NCBI GenBank assembly: GCA_017396925.1
Contig: JAFQKM010000285.1
Span: forward strand, 1 to 6,312
DNA from: Clostridia bacterium
Lineage (GTDB): Bacteria > Bacillota > Clostridia > Oscillospirales > Butyricicoccaceae
Length of the DNA: 6,312 bases
Direction: 5' to 3'
Shown piece after piece: positions 6,063 to 6,312 of the stretch. The notes below the pieces were generated by a model. It did no database searches. It saw nothing but the letters and a program-made list of their open reading frames with translations, and had not been told where the DNA came from. The position numbers were made by a program, and so were the translations under genes. Each line of letters begins with the position of its first letter. Positions within the stretch are counted from its first letter, which is position 1.

Positions 6063-6092
6063 CAAGCAGTTCGAAAGAACGGCCCAAAACTT

Positions 6093-6168
6093 GGGGGTAT
6101 AGCTCAGCTGGGAGAGTGCTTGAATGGCATTCAAGAGGTCAGCGGTTCGATCCCGCTTATCTCCACCA
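6093..6168 (+). tRNA. tRNA-Ala (anticodon GGC)
   Basis: A complete 76-base cloverleaf with encoded CCA (6166-6168). The acceptor stem GGGGGTA pairs with TATCTCC and contains the G3-U70 wobble pair that identifies alanine tRNAs, plus a second G5-U68 wobble; the discriminator is A73. The D arm is GCTC/GAGT with an AGCTGGGA loop, the anticodon stem is CTTGA/TCAAG with loop ATGGCAT, so the anticodon is GGC (6126-6128), and the T arm is AGCGG-TTCGATC-CCGCT. It reads GCC and GCU; GCC is the visibly dominant alanine codon in the neighbouring genes. It has its own promoter and terminator, so it is a single-gene unit. Confidence 0.97.
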
Positions 6169-6171
6169 AAG

Positions 6172-6204
6172 AAGCACTGAAATCGTGAGATTTCGGTGCT
6201 TTTT
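6172..6204 (+). terminator. Intrinsic terminator after tRNA-Ala
   Basis: A 13-base-pair stem, AAGCACTGAAATC (6172-6184) against GATTTCGGTGCTT (6189-6201), contains one T-G wobble, closes a GTGA loop, and ends in TTTTT (6200-6204). It starts 3 bases after the CCA end, so the primary transcript carries a short 3' trailer. Confidence 0.92.
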
Positions 6205-6292
6205 CCTTTGTTTTGATGACTTTTTGCGCCGTTTGAAAACCGCGTTTTTGCAAAGACCACAACACCACCACAGATAGCCCCAACACGGTGGA

Positions 6293-6312
6293 CAGTGACT
6301 TATCAGTCACTG
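6293..6312. repeat. Perfect inverted repeat at the window edge
   Basis: CAGTGACT (6293-6300), loop TATC and AGTCACTG (6305-6312) form an uninterrupted 8-base-pair hairpin that ends exactly at the last base, so the stem may be longer and what follows is unseen. On the minus strand no T-run follows it. It could be a plus-strand terminator, an operator or chance. The rest of 6205-6292 shows no gene. Confidence 0.5.

Noticed and set aside
6018..6260. Minus-strand 80-residue frame with the string GDKRDRTADLLNAIQALSQLSYTP
   Set aside because: This peptide is the antisense translation of the tRNA-Ala gene and its flanks, a familiar false gene call in databases. It crosses a tRNA, its promoter and its terminator.

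Overview
The window reads as ordinary chromosome from a GC-rich member of the Firmicutes/Bacillota, most likely a Clostridia-class anaerobe. A Faecalibacterium/Gemmiger/Subdoligranulum-type relative is my best guess from protein style, not from a search. The evidence is a Rex redox repressor, a low-GC-type family repertoire (PolA with a degenerate proofreading domain, PrdX/ProX-like editing protein), strong AGGAGG-type ribosome sites, and TTGACA/TATAAT-type promoters. Coding DNA is strongly biased to G/C at third positions (GCC, CTG, ATC, GGC), which creates long meaningless antisense reading frames.

Layout. 1-2303: polA, missing its first ~110 codons at the window edge. 2309-2764: rimI, 5 bases after polA. 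2758-3780: tsaD, overlapping rimI by 7 bases. These three form one apparent plus-strand operon (DNA repair synthesis, N-terminal acetylation, t6A tRNA modification). 3781-4016: a 236-base AT-rich spacer holding three exact DnaA boxes (TGTGNATAA, all in one orientation), two of them next to or inside the probable rex promoter. 4017-4646: rex, followed by a strong intrinsic terminator. Immediately after that terminator lies a near-consensus plus-strand promoter (TTGACA, 17 bases, TATACT) that points antisense into tadA. 4733-5188: tadA on the minus strand. 5189-5264: divergent promoter region with a symmetric -10 sequence. 5265-5477: an unrecognised 70-residue membrane protein. 5493-6011: a ProX/YbaK-type aminoacyl-tRNA deacylase. 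6031-6062: a tRNA promoter. 6093-6168: tRNA-Ala(GGC) with encoded CCA. 6172-6204: its terminator. 6205-6312: non-coding, ending in a perfect inverted repeat cut by the window edge.

The genes share a theme of translation fidelity: RimI (ribosomal protein/N-terminal acetylation), TsaD (t6A37), TadA (inosine 34), a tRNA editing hydrolase, and a tRNA. Rex adds NADH-responsive transcription control. I see no phage, IS, CRISPR, toxin-antitoxin or defence system. The most unusual signals are regulatory: the DnaA-box cluster upstream of rex, and the strong promoter aimed antisense at tadA.
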